From assembly GCA_963777595.1 (NCBI GenBank), contig CAVZRE010000065.1:77848-141847 (forward strand): a DNA stretch of 64,000 nucleotides, read 5' to 3'. The position numbers were made by a program, and so were the translations under genes. Below are positions 28,301 to 36,365 of this stretch, piece by piece (within the stretch, counting starts at the first letter, position 1; each line of letters opens with the position of its first letter). Below the pieces are notes generated by a model. The model did not search any database and was not told where the DNA came from. It saw nothing but the letters and a program-made list of their open reading frames with translations. The stretch is from CAVVFX01 sp963777595 (lineage in GTDB: Bacteria; Acidobacteriota; Terriglobia; Bryobacterales; Bryobacteraceae).

Positions 28301-28631
28301 AAGGCAGTTCGCCCAGGGCGACATACTCCTGGTTCTCGGCGGAAGCCGGAATGCTGATCCCGGATGCGCTTTCTCGAGAAAGGCATTCCAGGTAGTAGCG
28401 GCAAAGCTGCGAAAGAAACTGATGGCGGGGCGCCGCAGCGTCTTTCGACCACCTCTCCCGTGTTCTCGGCCACCAGCGGTAGCTGCTGTCCTGAACGATT
28501 TCAGCCTCTTCGGTTCGGTATAGCGCCGCGGCGACCTCGGATTTATCAAGGCCCAACTCGGCTGCAATCTGTTGAGCCTTTAATCCCGGCTTACCCGACA
28601 GCAACTGATGAATCTTTTGCGCTGGGCTCAT
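25320..28631 (-). CDS. SF1 helicase with C-terminal Vsr/DUF559-like nuclease domain
   Basis: 1103 residues from ATG 28631. An N-terminal winged helix (KIHQLLSGKPGLKAQQIAAELG) precedes a UPF1/Dna2-type superfamily 1 helicase: Walker A TGPPGTGKSQVV (about residue 360), Walker B VVIDEASQCD (about 695), IIGDPLQLKHV, TVHGFQGDERDVIFFSAV and NVAITRARSELVVVGD. The final about 75 residues read YTLDFALFDEGRKLDIEIDG then LGWDIIRLW, the core of Vsr/DUF559 PD-(D/E)xK-like nucleases. Helicase-Vsr proteins include single-gene antiphage systems (Hhe-type) and uncharacterised repair proteins. No other defence gene is adjacent, so a defence role is inference. Confidence 0.8.
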   Translation of the reverse strand: MSPAQKIHQLLSGKPGLKAQQIAAELGLDKSEVAAALYRTEEAEIVQDSSYRWWPRTRERWSKDAAAPRHQFLSQLCRYYLECLSRESASGISIPASAENQEYVALGELPFARPLAVSTHATSPIDRAARRMVQKVRREPGQLALFVGYAVRVRTVQTRDQEETRLEPVLLYPLEETEDHSEFLRPASAIPQFNLEVLKNLPSVDSGNLIDEAVQLGEELGLANSDDDAPQWDEIIFRLQHRRPEWDWKEDLNPYQLSPGVLLRDLTTHGIYNRAILFAGARSPFTYGLEMELRKLAQCDEETVKDTALGLWLRGGNTETPAPEDRPILEILPLNTEQRQAVVQGLSSPLTVVTGPPGTGKSQVVTSLLINQAWHGSSVLFSSRNNHAVTVVESRVNDLGPTPLLLRLGKEEHHAQLAQHLTATLAETSSVDDTAGYRWQKEVYEEMRARFAAVQSSIAEVVTLRNRVDELERAAEPARRLFPGEAFTRLRTLDCEAVRRRLKALSDALDAAREEAQPAMVRMVWSSVKPRRLQRIAELVEELSSDAGALCVTRTEDFDQFRLAMGDRLVWATQVQAYLRVLDELRAATPLEVQARELTRIADESAHNSVELWQSWLRLRPGRWKPEQRKLLGEYVSLLQMIAGGDRFDEGAGRKIFRRYYSLFPKVAKLLPCWAVTSLSARGRLPFEAGVFDVVVIDEASQCDIASALPLLFRAKRAVIIGDPLQLKHVSTVVPQQDRLMQAAHGLAEGGGTWAYSVNSLFDLARSLCRHEDLVNLRDHHRSHRDIIAFSNRHFYRGRLRVVTNHEGLKRPSGENRKTSAAVQWVDVRGRVVRPSAGGAINTKEAEAVIQGVRRLVLEDGYTGTIGVVTPFRAQANRIRALVHQDRDLSQRLAAMQFAVDTVHGFQGDERDVIFFSAVVSQGIGDSAIRFLKSNGNLFNVAITRARSELVVVGDRQAAIHSEVGYLAAFAEYTQDLAGREPPSRASGEIGPEYPEVSHPELVSDWERLFYQALYAAGMRPVPQYEEAPYTLDFALFDEGRKLDIEIDGENYHRHWNGELCRRDQIRSRRLSDLGWDIIRLWVYEVRDDLEGSVARVKRWLVP

Positions 28632-28722
28632 AGCAACAGGATATACGGAAACATTGGGCCGGGAACATACACACAAGAATTCGCCCTACGGGCGATGGCA
28701 AGGGATTTGCACAAGTGGAGCC

Positions 28723-29118
28723 ATGCCGGAAAAGAAAACACTCGAACGAGCTCGCAGGGATAAGGAAGAAGGCAAGGCTCCCAGCACCCAAGCCGGGGAG
28801 TTTGTGCGCGAGGAAATGGATCACATTCGCGAAGGCAAGCACGGCGCGCGGTCCACTAAACAGGCCATCGCGATCGGCCTTTCGAAGGCCCGCCGGGCAG
28901 GCGTAAAACTGGCGCCGCCCAAACCAGGGACTACCTCGGAGAAGACGCGTCAACAGGCCAAGCGTGATTCGGCGAAGGGCGCTAGCGGCGGGGCTAAGAA
29001 GACGTCGGCCAAACGGTCTGCCGCAAGCACGCGGGCGTTAAAGCGCGAAGGACACTCGGCGGCGTCCAAGAAGTCGTTGTCGAAACAGGCGAAAAGCGCT
29101 GCCGCAGCACGAAAATAA
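28723..29118 (+). CDS. DUF6496-type basic protein
   Basis: 131 residues from ATG 28723. The first about 60 residues (EFVREEMDHIREGKHGARSTKQAIAIGLSKARRAG) are the conserved block of DUF6496; the rest is a lysine/alanine/serine-rich tail (KKTSAKRSAAS and similar) like those of small histone-like or ribosome-associated proteins. It is highly basic, so nucleic-acid binding is likely, but no function is known. It is divergent from the helicase and precedes paiB on the same strand by 25 bases. Confidence 0.75.
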   Translation: MPEKKTLERARRDKEEGKAPSTQAGEFVREEMDHIREGKHGARSTKQAIAIGLSKARRAGVKLAPPKPGTTSEKTRQQAKRDSAKGASGGAKKTSAKRSAASTRALKREGHSAASKKSLSKQAKSAAAARK

Positions 29119-29143
29119 CAGTTGAAGGGAATATGATGGGGCA

Positions 29144-29752
29144 ATGTATGTGCCTCCGACTTTCCGCGAAGAATCCGTGGACGTTTTGCATGCGCTGATG
29201 CGAGCTCATCCGCTGGCGACTCTCGTCACCCTCGACGCCAATGGAATCGTGGCCAATCATATCCCCATGCTGGTGGACGCGACGCCTGAGCCCTTCGGAA
29301 CGCTGGTCGGACACGTAGCGCGGGCCAACCCGGTGTGGCGCGACTTCTCCAACGAAGTTCCCTCGCTGGGAATTTTTAGCGGGCCCGAGCATTACATTTC
29401 CCCCTCCTGGTACGCGTCGAAGGGAGACGACGGACGCGTGGTTCCCACATGGAATTATGCCGTGGTCCATGCATACGGACGCTTGACCATCCATGAAGAG
29501 AGCGAGTGGCTGCGCGCACTTGTGACGCGGTTGACCCTTGAGCATGAAGCTGCTTTCGAGCAACCCTGGCAGGTGAGCGACGCTCCGGGCGACTATATCG
29601 ACGGCTTATTGAAAGGAATTGTAGGACTCGAACTCCACATCGAGCGGATCGAGGGCAAATGGAAGATGGGACAGAATCGTTCGGTCGTGGACCGGGAAGG
29701 TGCGGTTGCTGGATTAATGAAAATGGCTCAGAGCAGCAAAAAACTGCCCTGA
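29144..29752 (+). CDS. paiB: PaiB-family FMN-binding protein
   Basis: 202 residues, the usual length. It has the family signatures MYVPPTFRE, HPLATLVTLDANGIVANHIPM, FSGPEHYISPSWYASK, VPTWNYAVVHAYG and the C-terminal KMGQNRS. The fold is a split-barrel flavin-binding domain. In Bacillus subtilis PaiB acts with PaiA as a negative regulator of degradative enzymes and sporulation, but most homologues are uncharacterised. No PaiA homologue is next to it. It is convergent with clpC, 26 bases away. Confidence 0.85.
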   Translation: MYVPPTFREESVDVLHALMRAHPLATLVTLDANGIVANHIPMLVDATPEPFGTLVGHVARANPVWRDFSNEVPSLGIFSGPEHYISPSWYASKGDDGRVVPTWNYAVVHAYGRLTIHEESEWLRALVTRLTLEHEAAFEQPWQVSDAPGDYIDGLLKGIVGLELHIERIEGKWKMGQNRSVVDREGAVAGLMKMAQSSKKLP

Positions 29753-29755
29753 GCC
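29725..29755. other. Stem-loop spanning the paiB stop codon
   Basis: GGCTCAG at 29725-29731 pairs perfectly with CTGAGCC at 29749-29755, with an inner GCAG/CTGC stem and an A-rich loop. There is no T tract after it, so it is not a classical terminator, but it lies between two convergent genes where a shared 3' structure is expected. Confidence 0.4.
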
Positions 29756-29778
29756 AGACGTACGTGTCGGGTTACAAA

Positions 29779-32271
29779 CTAGAACGTGTAGAGTTGGACA
29801 CCCGGCAGGGGAAGGGCCGGCGTCGTTTCACTCTCCCCGTTCGCGGTAACCGCTTCAGGGGCGGGAACGTTTACCTGTCGATAGTAAATCCCGGTGTCGC
29901 CGAGATAGACTTCCAGATCCGCTGGTCGGGGCAGATTACCTTGGATCAGCGCTTCAGAGAGCGGGTCTTCGATGTACTTCTGTAGAGCTCGCCTCAGTGG
30001 CCGGGCGCCATAACTTCTATCCGCGCAAGTCTTCTCCAGGATGTAGCGAGCCGCGCCCTCATCCAAATGGATGCGGAGCTGCTTCGCCACCAGATTCTGA
30101 TTGATCTGCTCAACCAGCAACCCGATGATCTTGATGAGGTCCTCATCGGCGAGTGAGGTGAACAGGATCACGTCGTCCAGGCGGTTCAGGAATTCAGGAT
30201 TGAATGCCCGCTTCACCTCGCTGCGAACCATGTCCTCAATCTTGCCGGGGACGCCCTCCGTAGCCGGAGCCGAGAAGCCCAGGTGGCCGCGCTTTTCAAG
30301 GAAACGCGCTCCCAGGTTCGAAGTCATGATAATGATCGTGTTCTTGAAATCGACCGTGTTGCCGAGACCGTCGGTCAACTGGCCGTCTTCAAACACCTGC
30401 AGCAGGATGTTATAGATATCCGGATGCGCCTTCTCGATTTCGTCCAGCAGAATTATGGAATAGGGAGACCGCTTCACGCGTTCCGTCAGCTGTCCGCCTT
30501 CTTCGTAGCCGACATAACCGGGAGGCGAACCGATCAGCTTGGAGACCGAATGCTTCTCCATGAACTCCGACATATCGAACCGAATGAGACTCTTTTCGCT
30601 TCCGAACAGGAAGGACGCGAGAGCCCTGGCGACCTCGGTCTTGCCGACACCCGTCGGGCCGAGGAACAGGAACGAACCTGCCGGACGGGCACTCGCTTTC
30701 AACCCTGCGCGCGAACGGCGGATGGCGCGGGCCAGAACAGAAATCGCTTTCTCCTGGCTGATGATGCGCTTGTGCAGCTCCTCTTCAATACGCAGGAGCT
30801 TGGCGATTTCCTCTTCCTTGATGGAGGTCATGGGAACGCCAGTCCAGCGCGCCACCACGTCCTCGATGTCGTCCTTGGTGACGATGCCCGTCGAGGAATC
30901 GTCCAGATTGTATTTCTCGCGCAGTTGGCGCATGTTCTCGCGCTCTTTTCGCTCTTCATCTGAATAGAAGCGCGCCTTCTCGAACTCGTGGTTCGCTATC
31001 GCGTTTTCCATGCGATGAACGATGAACTTGATGCGCTTCTGGATGTCGGCCAGATCGCTGGGAAGCGTCGTCTGGCGAAGCTTCACTCGCGCCCCCGCTT
31101 CGTCGATCAGATCGATCGCCTTGTCGGGCAGGAAACGGTCGGGAATGTAGCGGCTCGAAGTGAACACAGCCGATTCGATCGCCTCGTCGGTGTAGCCCAC
31201 TGCGTGAAACTTCTCGTAACGGTCCTTAATGCCGAAGAGAATCTTCACCGCGTCGCTCTCATTAGGCGGCGGCACCTTGACGGCCTGGAAGCGCCTCTCG
31301 AGCGAACGGTCTTTCTCGATCGACTTGCGGAACTCCGCGGGCGTAGTAGCGCCGATGCATTGAATTTCCCCGCGCGACAATGCGGGTTTCAGAATATTGG
31401 CCGCATCGAGCGAACCTTCCGCGGAACCGGCGCCGACCAGGGTATGCAACTCATCGATAAAGATGATGGCGTTCTGGTTCTCCATCAGCTCTTTCATGAT
31501 GGTTTTCAGGCGCTCTTCGAACTGTCCGCGATACTTGGTGCCGGCGACAATCAACGAAAGGTCTAAAGCCAAAATGCGTTTCTCGGCGAGGAACGACGGA
31601 ACGTCGCCTTCCGCGATGCGCTGGGCCAAGCCTTCCACGATGGCCGTCTTGCCGACCCCAGGCTCTCCGATCAGTACCGGATTGTTTTTGGTGCGGCGGC
31701 ACAGAATCTGAACCACGCGCTCCAGTTCGTAATCTCGCCCGATCAGCGGATCGAGAGTGTTGTCCATAGCGGCCTGAGTGAGGTCGCGGCTGAACTCGGA
31801 TAACAGCGAACTTTCCTTAGGCCGGTTCGACGCCACCTTCTCCGATTGCGACCGCTGCAACTCTTCCCGAATCGTAGAAAGCCGCAAACCGCGCTCATGA
31901 AGTATTTCGGCGGCGAAACACTTCTCTTCCTTCAGCAGCCCGAGCAGCAAATGCTCGGTGCCAATATGCTTATGTCCGAGACGCTCAGCTTCCTCGGCGC
32001 CGTAGGCGAGGACCCGCTTGCACTCATGACTCAGCGGCAAATCGACCGAAGTCGACACTTTCTCGCGGACCGTGGTATGACCCTCGATCTGCTTGCGAAT
32101 CGAATCCACCGCGGCGTGCGAGCGGAGGAAACGATTCGCCAGGGTCTTGTCCTCTCGCAGCAAGCCGAGCAACAGATGCTCAGTCTCGATATAAGGACTG
32201 CCGAATTGGCTAGCCTCATACCGTGCGAAAAAGATGACCCGCCTGGCTTTCTCTGTGTATCGCTCAAACAT
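29779..32271 (-). CDS. clpC: Clp protease ATPase subunit ClpC
   Basis: 830 residues, full length. The N-terminal double Clp-N repeat (MFERYTEKARRVIFFARYEA, TEHLLLGLLRED and TEHLLLGLLKEEK) is followed by two AAA+ modules with Walker A motifs IGEPGVGKTAIVEG and LGPTGVGKTEVARA, a UVR-like coiled-coil middle region and a C-terminal D2-small domain. ClpC unfolds protein substrates for ClpP; clpP is not in the window. The middle region is short as in ClpC, not long as in ClpB. The start is ATG 32271. A palindrome lies about 72 bases upstream. Confidence 0.93.
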   Translation of the reverse strand: MFERYTEKARRVIFFARYEASQFGSPYIETEHLLLGLLREDKTLANRFLRSHAAVDSIRKQIEGHTTVREKVSTSVDLPLSHECKRVLAYGAEEAERLGHKHIGTEHLLLGLLKEEKCFAAEILHERGLRLSTIREELQRSQSEKVASNRPKESSLLSEFSRDLTQAAMDNTLDPLIGRDYELERVVQILCRRTKNNPVLIGEPGVGKTAIVEGLAQRIAEGDVPSFLAEKRILALDLSLIVAGTKYRGQFEERLKTIMKELMENQNAIIFIDELHTLVGAGSAEGSLDAANILKPALSRGEIQCIGATTPAEFRKSIEKDRSLERRFQAVKVPPPNESDAVKILFGIKDRYEKFHAVGYTDEAIESAVFTSSRYIPDRFLPDKAIDLIDEAGARVKLRQTTLPSDLADIQKRIKFIVHRMENAIANHEFEKARFYSDEERKERENMRQLREKYNLDDSSTGIVTKDDIEDVVARWTGVPMTSIKEEEIAKLLRIEEELHKRIISQEKAISVLARAIRRSRAGLKASARPAGSFLFLGPTGVGKTEVARALASFLFGSEKSLIRFDMSEFMEKHSVSKLIGSPPGYVGYEEGGQLTERVKRSPYSIILLDEIEKAHPDIYNILLQVFEDGQLTDGLGNTVDFKNTIIIMTSNLGARFLEKRGHLGFSAPATEGVPGKIEDMVRSEVKRAFNPEFLNRLDDVILFTSLADEDLIKIIGLLVEQINQNLVAKQLRIHLDEGAARYILEKTCADRSYGARPLRRALQKYIEDPLSEALIQGNLPRPADLEVYLGDTGIYYRQVNVPAPEAVTANGESETTPALPLPGVQLYTF

Positions 32272-32342
32272 AAAACGGATGCTCCCTGTCCGAATGGCGC
32301 GAAGGATCGGAAGAAAAACTTCTCTCTAATAGAATAAGATAC

Positions 32343-32358
32343 CCACGAACGTGGTTCG
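32343..32358. promoter_or_regulatory. Overlapping palindromes upstream of clpC
   Basis: CCACG-AA-CGTGG at 32343-32354 overlaps CGAAC-GTG-GTTCG at 32346-32358, both with perfect arms. On the minus strand a TATTCT hexamer follows at about 32330, which could be a -10 element, so the site would overlap the clpC promoter. The second palindrome is one base short of a Gram-positive-style LexA box (CGAAC-N4-GTTCG). Any assignment to a regulator is inference. Confidence 0.35.
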
Positions 32359-32532
32359 GTTGCAAAGGTGCTGAATTGGCGTGGGGTTCGAGAGCGCACG
32401 CTATGTGCCAACCCATACTCCGTCCTCGTGACATGGGCTTCGCTCTGTACGGTTTCCGCTCGACAGACGACCGGTAGTCGTCGTCTGCCCGGCCGCCGGC
32501 CAGCGATTGACTGTTGTTCAAAGCTGCTGTCT

Positions 32533-33213
32533 TCATGCCGCCACCAACCCACCCGCCTCAACCCGCAGCGCCCGGTCACAACGAGCTGCAAAGGCTGGGT
32601 TATGCGTGACAATCACCGACGTCAGCCCATGGGCCCGGTGCAGATCCTGTAACAATCCAAAGATCTTATCGCCAGTCCGGGGATCGAGATTGCCCGTCGG
32701 CTCATCTGCCAGAAGCACCGAAGGCTTGCCTGCGAGAGCGCGCGCCAGGGCGACTCGCTGCTGTTCTCCACCGGACAGTTCTCCCGCCCGATGATTGGCC
32801 CGGGCCTCCAGTCCGACTTCGCCCAACAATTCCAAAGCACGGCTCTCGGCAGCAGCACGCGGTTCACCGCGTACCAGCAGCGGCATCGCGACATTTTCAG
32901 CTGCACTGAATTCGGGCAGCAGGTGATGGCTCTGCCAGACGAAGCCGATAGTTCGATTGCGGAAGTACGCCAGTGCCGCTTCTTCCAGGTGGGTTACGCA
33001 TGTCTCACCGTAGTAGACAGCCCCGCCCGACGGAGAGTCCAATGCGCCAAGCAGATGAAGCAGGGTAGATTTGCCTGCGCCCGATTCCCCCGTCAACGCG
33101 AGACTCTCGCCTTCTTTCACGGCCAACTGCAGTCCGCGAAAAATCACCAATTCGGTTTCTCCCGATTGGTAGACCTTAGCTAGATTCTCGGCGCGAATTG
33201 TGAGATCGGCCAC
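32533..33213 (-). CDS. lolD: ABC transporter ATP-binding protein, LolD/MacB type
   Basis: 226 residues, complete ATPase: Walker A GESGAGKSTLLHLLG, signature LSGGEQQRVALARAL, Walker B VLLADEPTGNLD and a switch histidine in VIVTHNPAFA. The TGNLD signature and the FRNRTIGFVWQSHHLLPEFSA segment are typical of the LolD/MacB/FtsE group. In Gram-negatives LolD powers LolCE to release lipoproteins from the inner membrane toward the outer membrane. No LolC/E permease is adjacent, so the partner must be elsewhere and a MacB-like export role remains possible. Confidence 0.85.
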   Translation of the reverse strand: MADLTIRAENLAKVYQSGETELVIFRGLQLAVKEGESLALTGESGAGKSTLLHLLGALDSPSGGAVYYGETCVTHLEEAALAYFRNRTIGFVWQSHHLLPEFSAAENVAMPLLVRGEPRAAAESRALELLGEVGLEARANHRAGELSGGEQQRVALARALAGKPSVLLADEPTGNLDPRTGDKIFGLLQDLHRAHGLTSVIVTHNPAFAARCDRALRVEAGGLVAA

Positions 33214-33288
33214 TGATATGAGTCTAGCAAGCTCAGAGACTCATGGCTGGACACGGCTACAAATGAACAGCGGATCGGGTGACGGTTA

Positions 33289-33705
33289 CTAGAGTTCGGC
33301 GCCGGTGGTGGTGATGGTCAGGCGGCCGTGTTTGACGCCTTTGGTGCTGATAAGAATTTCGGCAACCTTTTGGACTTGGCGCGCCTTCCCTTTCACGACG
33401 AGAACTTCAAGGCAATTATCGTGATCCAGATGCACATGGAGGGTGGAGAGGATAAGCCGGTGATGTTCGTGTTGCAAATCGATAAGTTTCTCGTTCAGGA
33501 GCCGGGCGTGGTGGTCATAAACCAGCGTGACGGTGCCGACCACGTTGCTGTCGGGAGCCTCCCAGTGCTTCTCGACGAGATCGCTACGGATCAGGTCGCG
33601 AAACGCCTCCGAGCGATTAGTATAGCCGCGCTCGGCGATGAGCGCATCGAACTTGCCGAGTAATTCGGAATCAATCGCCACACCGATCCGGCTCAGTTCA
33701 CCCAT
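33289..33705 (-). CDS. nikR: Nickel-responsive regulator NikR
   Basis: 138 residues: N-terminal ribbon-helix-helix (RIGVAIDSELLGKFDALIAERGYTNRSEAFRDLIR) and C-terminal ACT-like domain. The nickel ligands of Escherichia coli NikR have visible counterparts: a histidine in LVYDHHARLL, the pair in LHVHLDHDNC and the following cysteine. NikR is a tetramer that represses nickel uptake genes when nickel is bound. No nickel transporter or hydrogenase gene lies in the window, so its targets are elsewhere. Confidence 0.9.
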   Translation of the reverse strand: MGELSRIGVAIDSELLGKFDALIAERGYTNRSEAFRDLIRSDLVEKHWEAPDSNVVGTVTLVYDHHARLLNEKLIDLQHEHHRLILSTLHVHLDHDNCLEVLVVKGKARQVQKVAEILISTKGVKHGRLTITTTGAEL

Positions 33706-33797
33706 GACTCAAGATTCTAGCGCGGAAAGGGCCGAACAGCGGATGCCGCGCCCGCGTGCGACCTCCCTGTAACCAAATTTATCTCCCAAGAACGTTT

Positions 33798-35481
33798 TCA
33801 CCCCGGCCCGGTACTATCCAGAAACGTCTTCAAACGATGGCTCCGGCTTGGATGCCGTAGTTTGCGCAATGCCTTGGCCTCAATCTGCCGGATCCTCTCG
33901 CGCGTCACCGCGAAATTCTGCCCGACTTCCTCCAGCGTATGCTCGCTTCCATCCTCCAGGCCAAACCTCATGCGGATGATCTTCTCCTCGCGCGGCGAGA
34001 GGCTCTTCAGTACCTCCGCCGTCTGCTCGCGAAGATTCACATTGATCACCTGTTCGGACGGCGATGAGCCCGCCTTATCGACCAGAAAATCCCCGAGATG
34101 CGATTCGTCCTCTTCGCCCACCGGCGTCTCCAGCGAGATCGGTTCCTGCGCGATGCGCATCACGCGCCGGATCTTGCCGACCGGCAATTCCATCTTGACG
34201 GCCAGTTCGTCGCTATTGGGCTCCCGGCCCAATTCCTGCACCAACTGTCGGGTAATTCGGATCAACTTGTTGATCGTCTCGATCATGTGGACCGGGATGC
34301 GAATGGTTCGCGCCTGGTCGGCAATGGCTCGCGTGATGGCCTGCCGGACCCACCACGTGGCGTACGTCGAGAATTTGTAGCCTCGGCGATATTCGAATTT
34401 GTCCACCGCGCGCATCAGGCCGATGTTGCCTTCCTGGATCAGATCGAGGAAGTGCAGCCCGCGATTGGTATAGCGTTTGGCAATGCTGACCACCAGTCGC
34501 AGGTTAGCTTCGATAAGTTCCTGCTTGGCACAGCCGGCTTCTTTACTGGAGCGCTCGATCACTTGCATCGCGCGCCGCAAATCGGTGGCCGAGGTGCCGT
34601 ACACTTCTTCGAGTTGCATCACGCGCTGGTTGAGTTGTTTTTGCTCCTTACGCAGATACCGGACTTCCTCTGAGCGAGCCGATGCGGCTTCGATCTTCCG
34701 CAGGTTAGCCGCAATCTGCTGCTCCACCGGGCGCATCTCGTCAACCGCCGAACGCAGCAGGTTGAAGATGTCGCGAATCACGTTGTTCTGGTAGTTGACA
34801 CCGCGCAACACGCGGGAAATCCTGACCGAAGTCCGGCCGAGTTCCCAGCGCAGACGCCGGTGAGCTTTCGGCTTGGTGACGCGAGGAATGGCCAGCAATT
34901 TCTGGCGGATCGCCGCTGCCCGCTTGACCAGCTTGGAGATCTCATCGCAGCGCGCGCAAAAGTCGTCCCGCAATGCGTCCCAGGTCTCGTCAGTCGCCAG
35001 CGGATCGCTCACTTGCAACACGTCGTGGATCGACATTTGCCCGCGGCGGACTTCCTCGCCAATCGAGACAATCTCATGAACCGCGATCGGAGTTGCGCGA
35101 AATGGTCCGGATAACCCGCGTCTGCCCGCGCTCGATGCGGCGGGCAATTTCGATCTCGCCCTGGCGCGTCAAGAGCGGCACTGAACCCATCTCGCGCAGG
35201 TATTGGCGCACCGGGTCCGTCAGCTTCTCACCGACACCTGGAGGTAAATCGATGTCGACTACCTCGTCATCGCCTTCCTCGACGGGCTTGTCGAATTCAG
35301 GTTTGGGATCCTCCAGGAGATCAAGACCATCCGTCTCGTAGGTCGAGATAATCTGTTCTAGTTTGGCAGGGCTGGGAATGTCGCCTAGGCCGTCGGATCC
35401 ATCCTCGTACGAGGAAAATCCTTTGGGTCTCGCCAATGCGCCGAGTTCATCGACTCCGTCGTATTTGCTATCGGCCGCCAC
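33798..35481 (-). CDS. rpoD: Primary sigma factor RpoD, with one frame change
   Basis: Two overlapping frames together give one sigma-70 protein of about 560 residues. The N-terminal frame (GTG 35481) carries region 1.2 (DPVRQYLREMGSVPLLTRQGE); the other continues with PIAVHEIVSIGEEVRRGQ, region 2 (LRLVVSIAKRYTNRGLHFLDL, YKFSTYATWWVRQAITRAI), region 3 and region 4 (MRFGLEDGSEHTLEEVG, TRERIRQIEAKALRKLR). The frame moves at 35093-35094, where removing one of two T (A on the coding strand) yields ISRTPIAVHEI. The housekeeping sigma factor is essential, so this is most likely a base-calling error. It transcribes most growth-phase promoters. Confidence 0.92.
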
Positions 35482-35596
35482 TCAAGCCCCCGAACCTTCC
35501 CGAGTTCGCGATTTCCGAATTATACCAGTAGCCCTTGACGTTTTGCTTCGCGGCGTCGCGTCTGCGAGCTTCCACAATTGCGCAAGGTACGTTGCA

Positions 35597-36353
35597 TTAC
35601 GACTCCTGCAATTTCTTGGCAGCCTTCCGCACTATAGCGCGAGGTCCGAGCCGCAACGATTGCACCCCTAGCTTGTTCATGATACCCGGAATCACCACCA
35701 CTTTTCCTCGCATCATACCGCGATAACCCGCTTCCGCGACCTCTTCCGAAGACATCGACAGAGCTTTGTTCTTGAAGAGTTTCACGTGGTCGAGACCCGC
35801 CCGTCGCTGGAAATCCGACGCCGTGGGTCCGGGACAGAGCGCCGTCACCGTAACACCTGAGCCGTTGAGCTCTTCTGCAATGGCCTCGGTAAACGACAAC
35901 ACGAAGGCTTTACTCGCATAGTAGATGGCCATCAGCGGTCCGGGTTGAAAGGCTGCCGTGGATGCGACGTTCATGATGCGCCCCGATTTGCGAGCCAGCA
36001 TGGAAGGCAGAAAAAACTTGGTGAGATCGACCAGGGTGGTGACGTTCACCTGGATCATGTCGAGCTCGGTCCGCGCGGTCGGTCGCCGAAAACGGACCTC
36101 CAAGTCCGAAACCGGCATTATTGATCAGGTAGTCGATCGGCGTGGACTCTAGTTCATCGTATATGGCGCGGGCAGCTTGCGCGTCGCCCAGGTCTCGCGC
36201 AATCACGCGGGCGTGCAGCCCTGCGGCCGCCTGGCGCAGCCGTTCGGACTCTCGCGCGACCAGGATGAGTTCAACCTTGTTTTGCGCCAGAATCCTGGCG
36301 AGCGCCAGGCCGATGCCGCTCGAGGCGCCGGTGATGAGGGCAGTTTGAGGCAT
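35597..36353 (-). CDS. Short-chain dehydrogenase/reductase, one frame change
   Basis: About 252 residues once joined. The N-terminal frame has the SDR cofactor motif TALITGASSGIGLALARIL and YLINNAGFGLGGPFS; the other continues with ELDMIQVNVTTLVDLTKFFLPSML, RIMNVASTAAFQPGPLMAIYYASKAFV (catalytic S, Y and K) and VTALCPGPT. The switch is at 36068-36072; one base less in the GG or CC run restores the frame. This is the classical DltE/YqjQ-like SDR group; the substrate is unknown. It is followed upstream, 12 bases away on the same strand, by the IclR/binding-protein hybrid. Confidence 0.85.
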
Positions 36354-36365
36354 GACAACAGTTGA

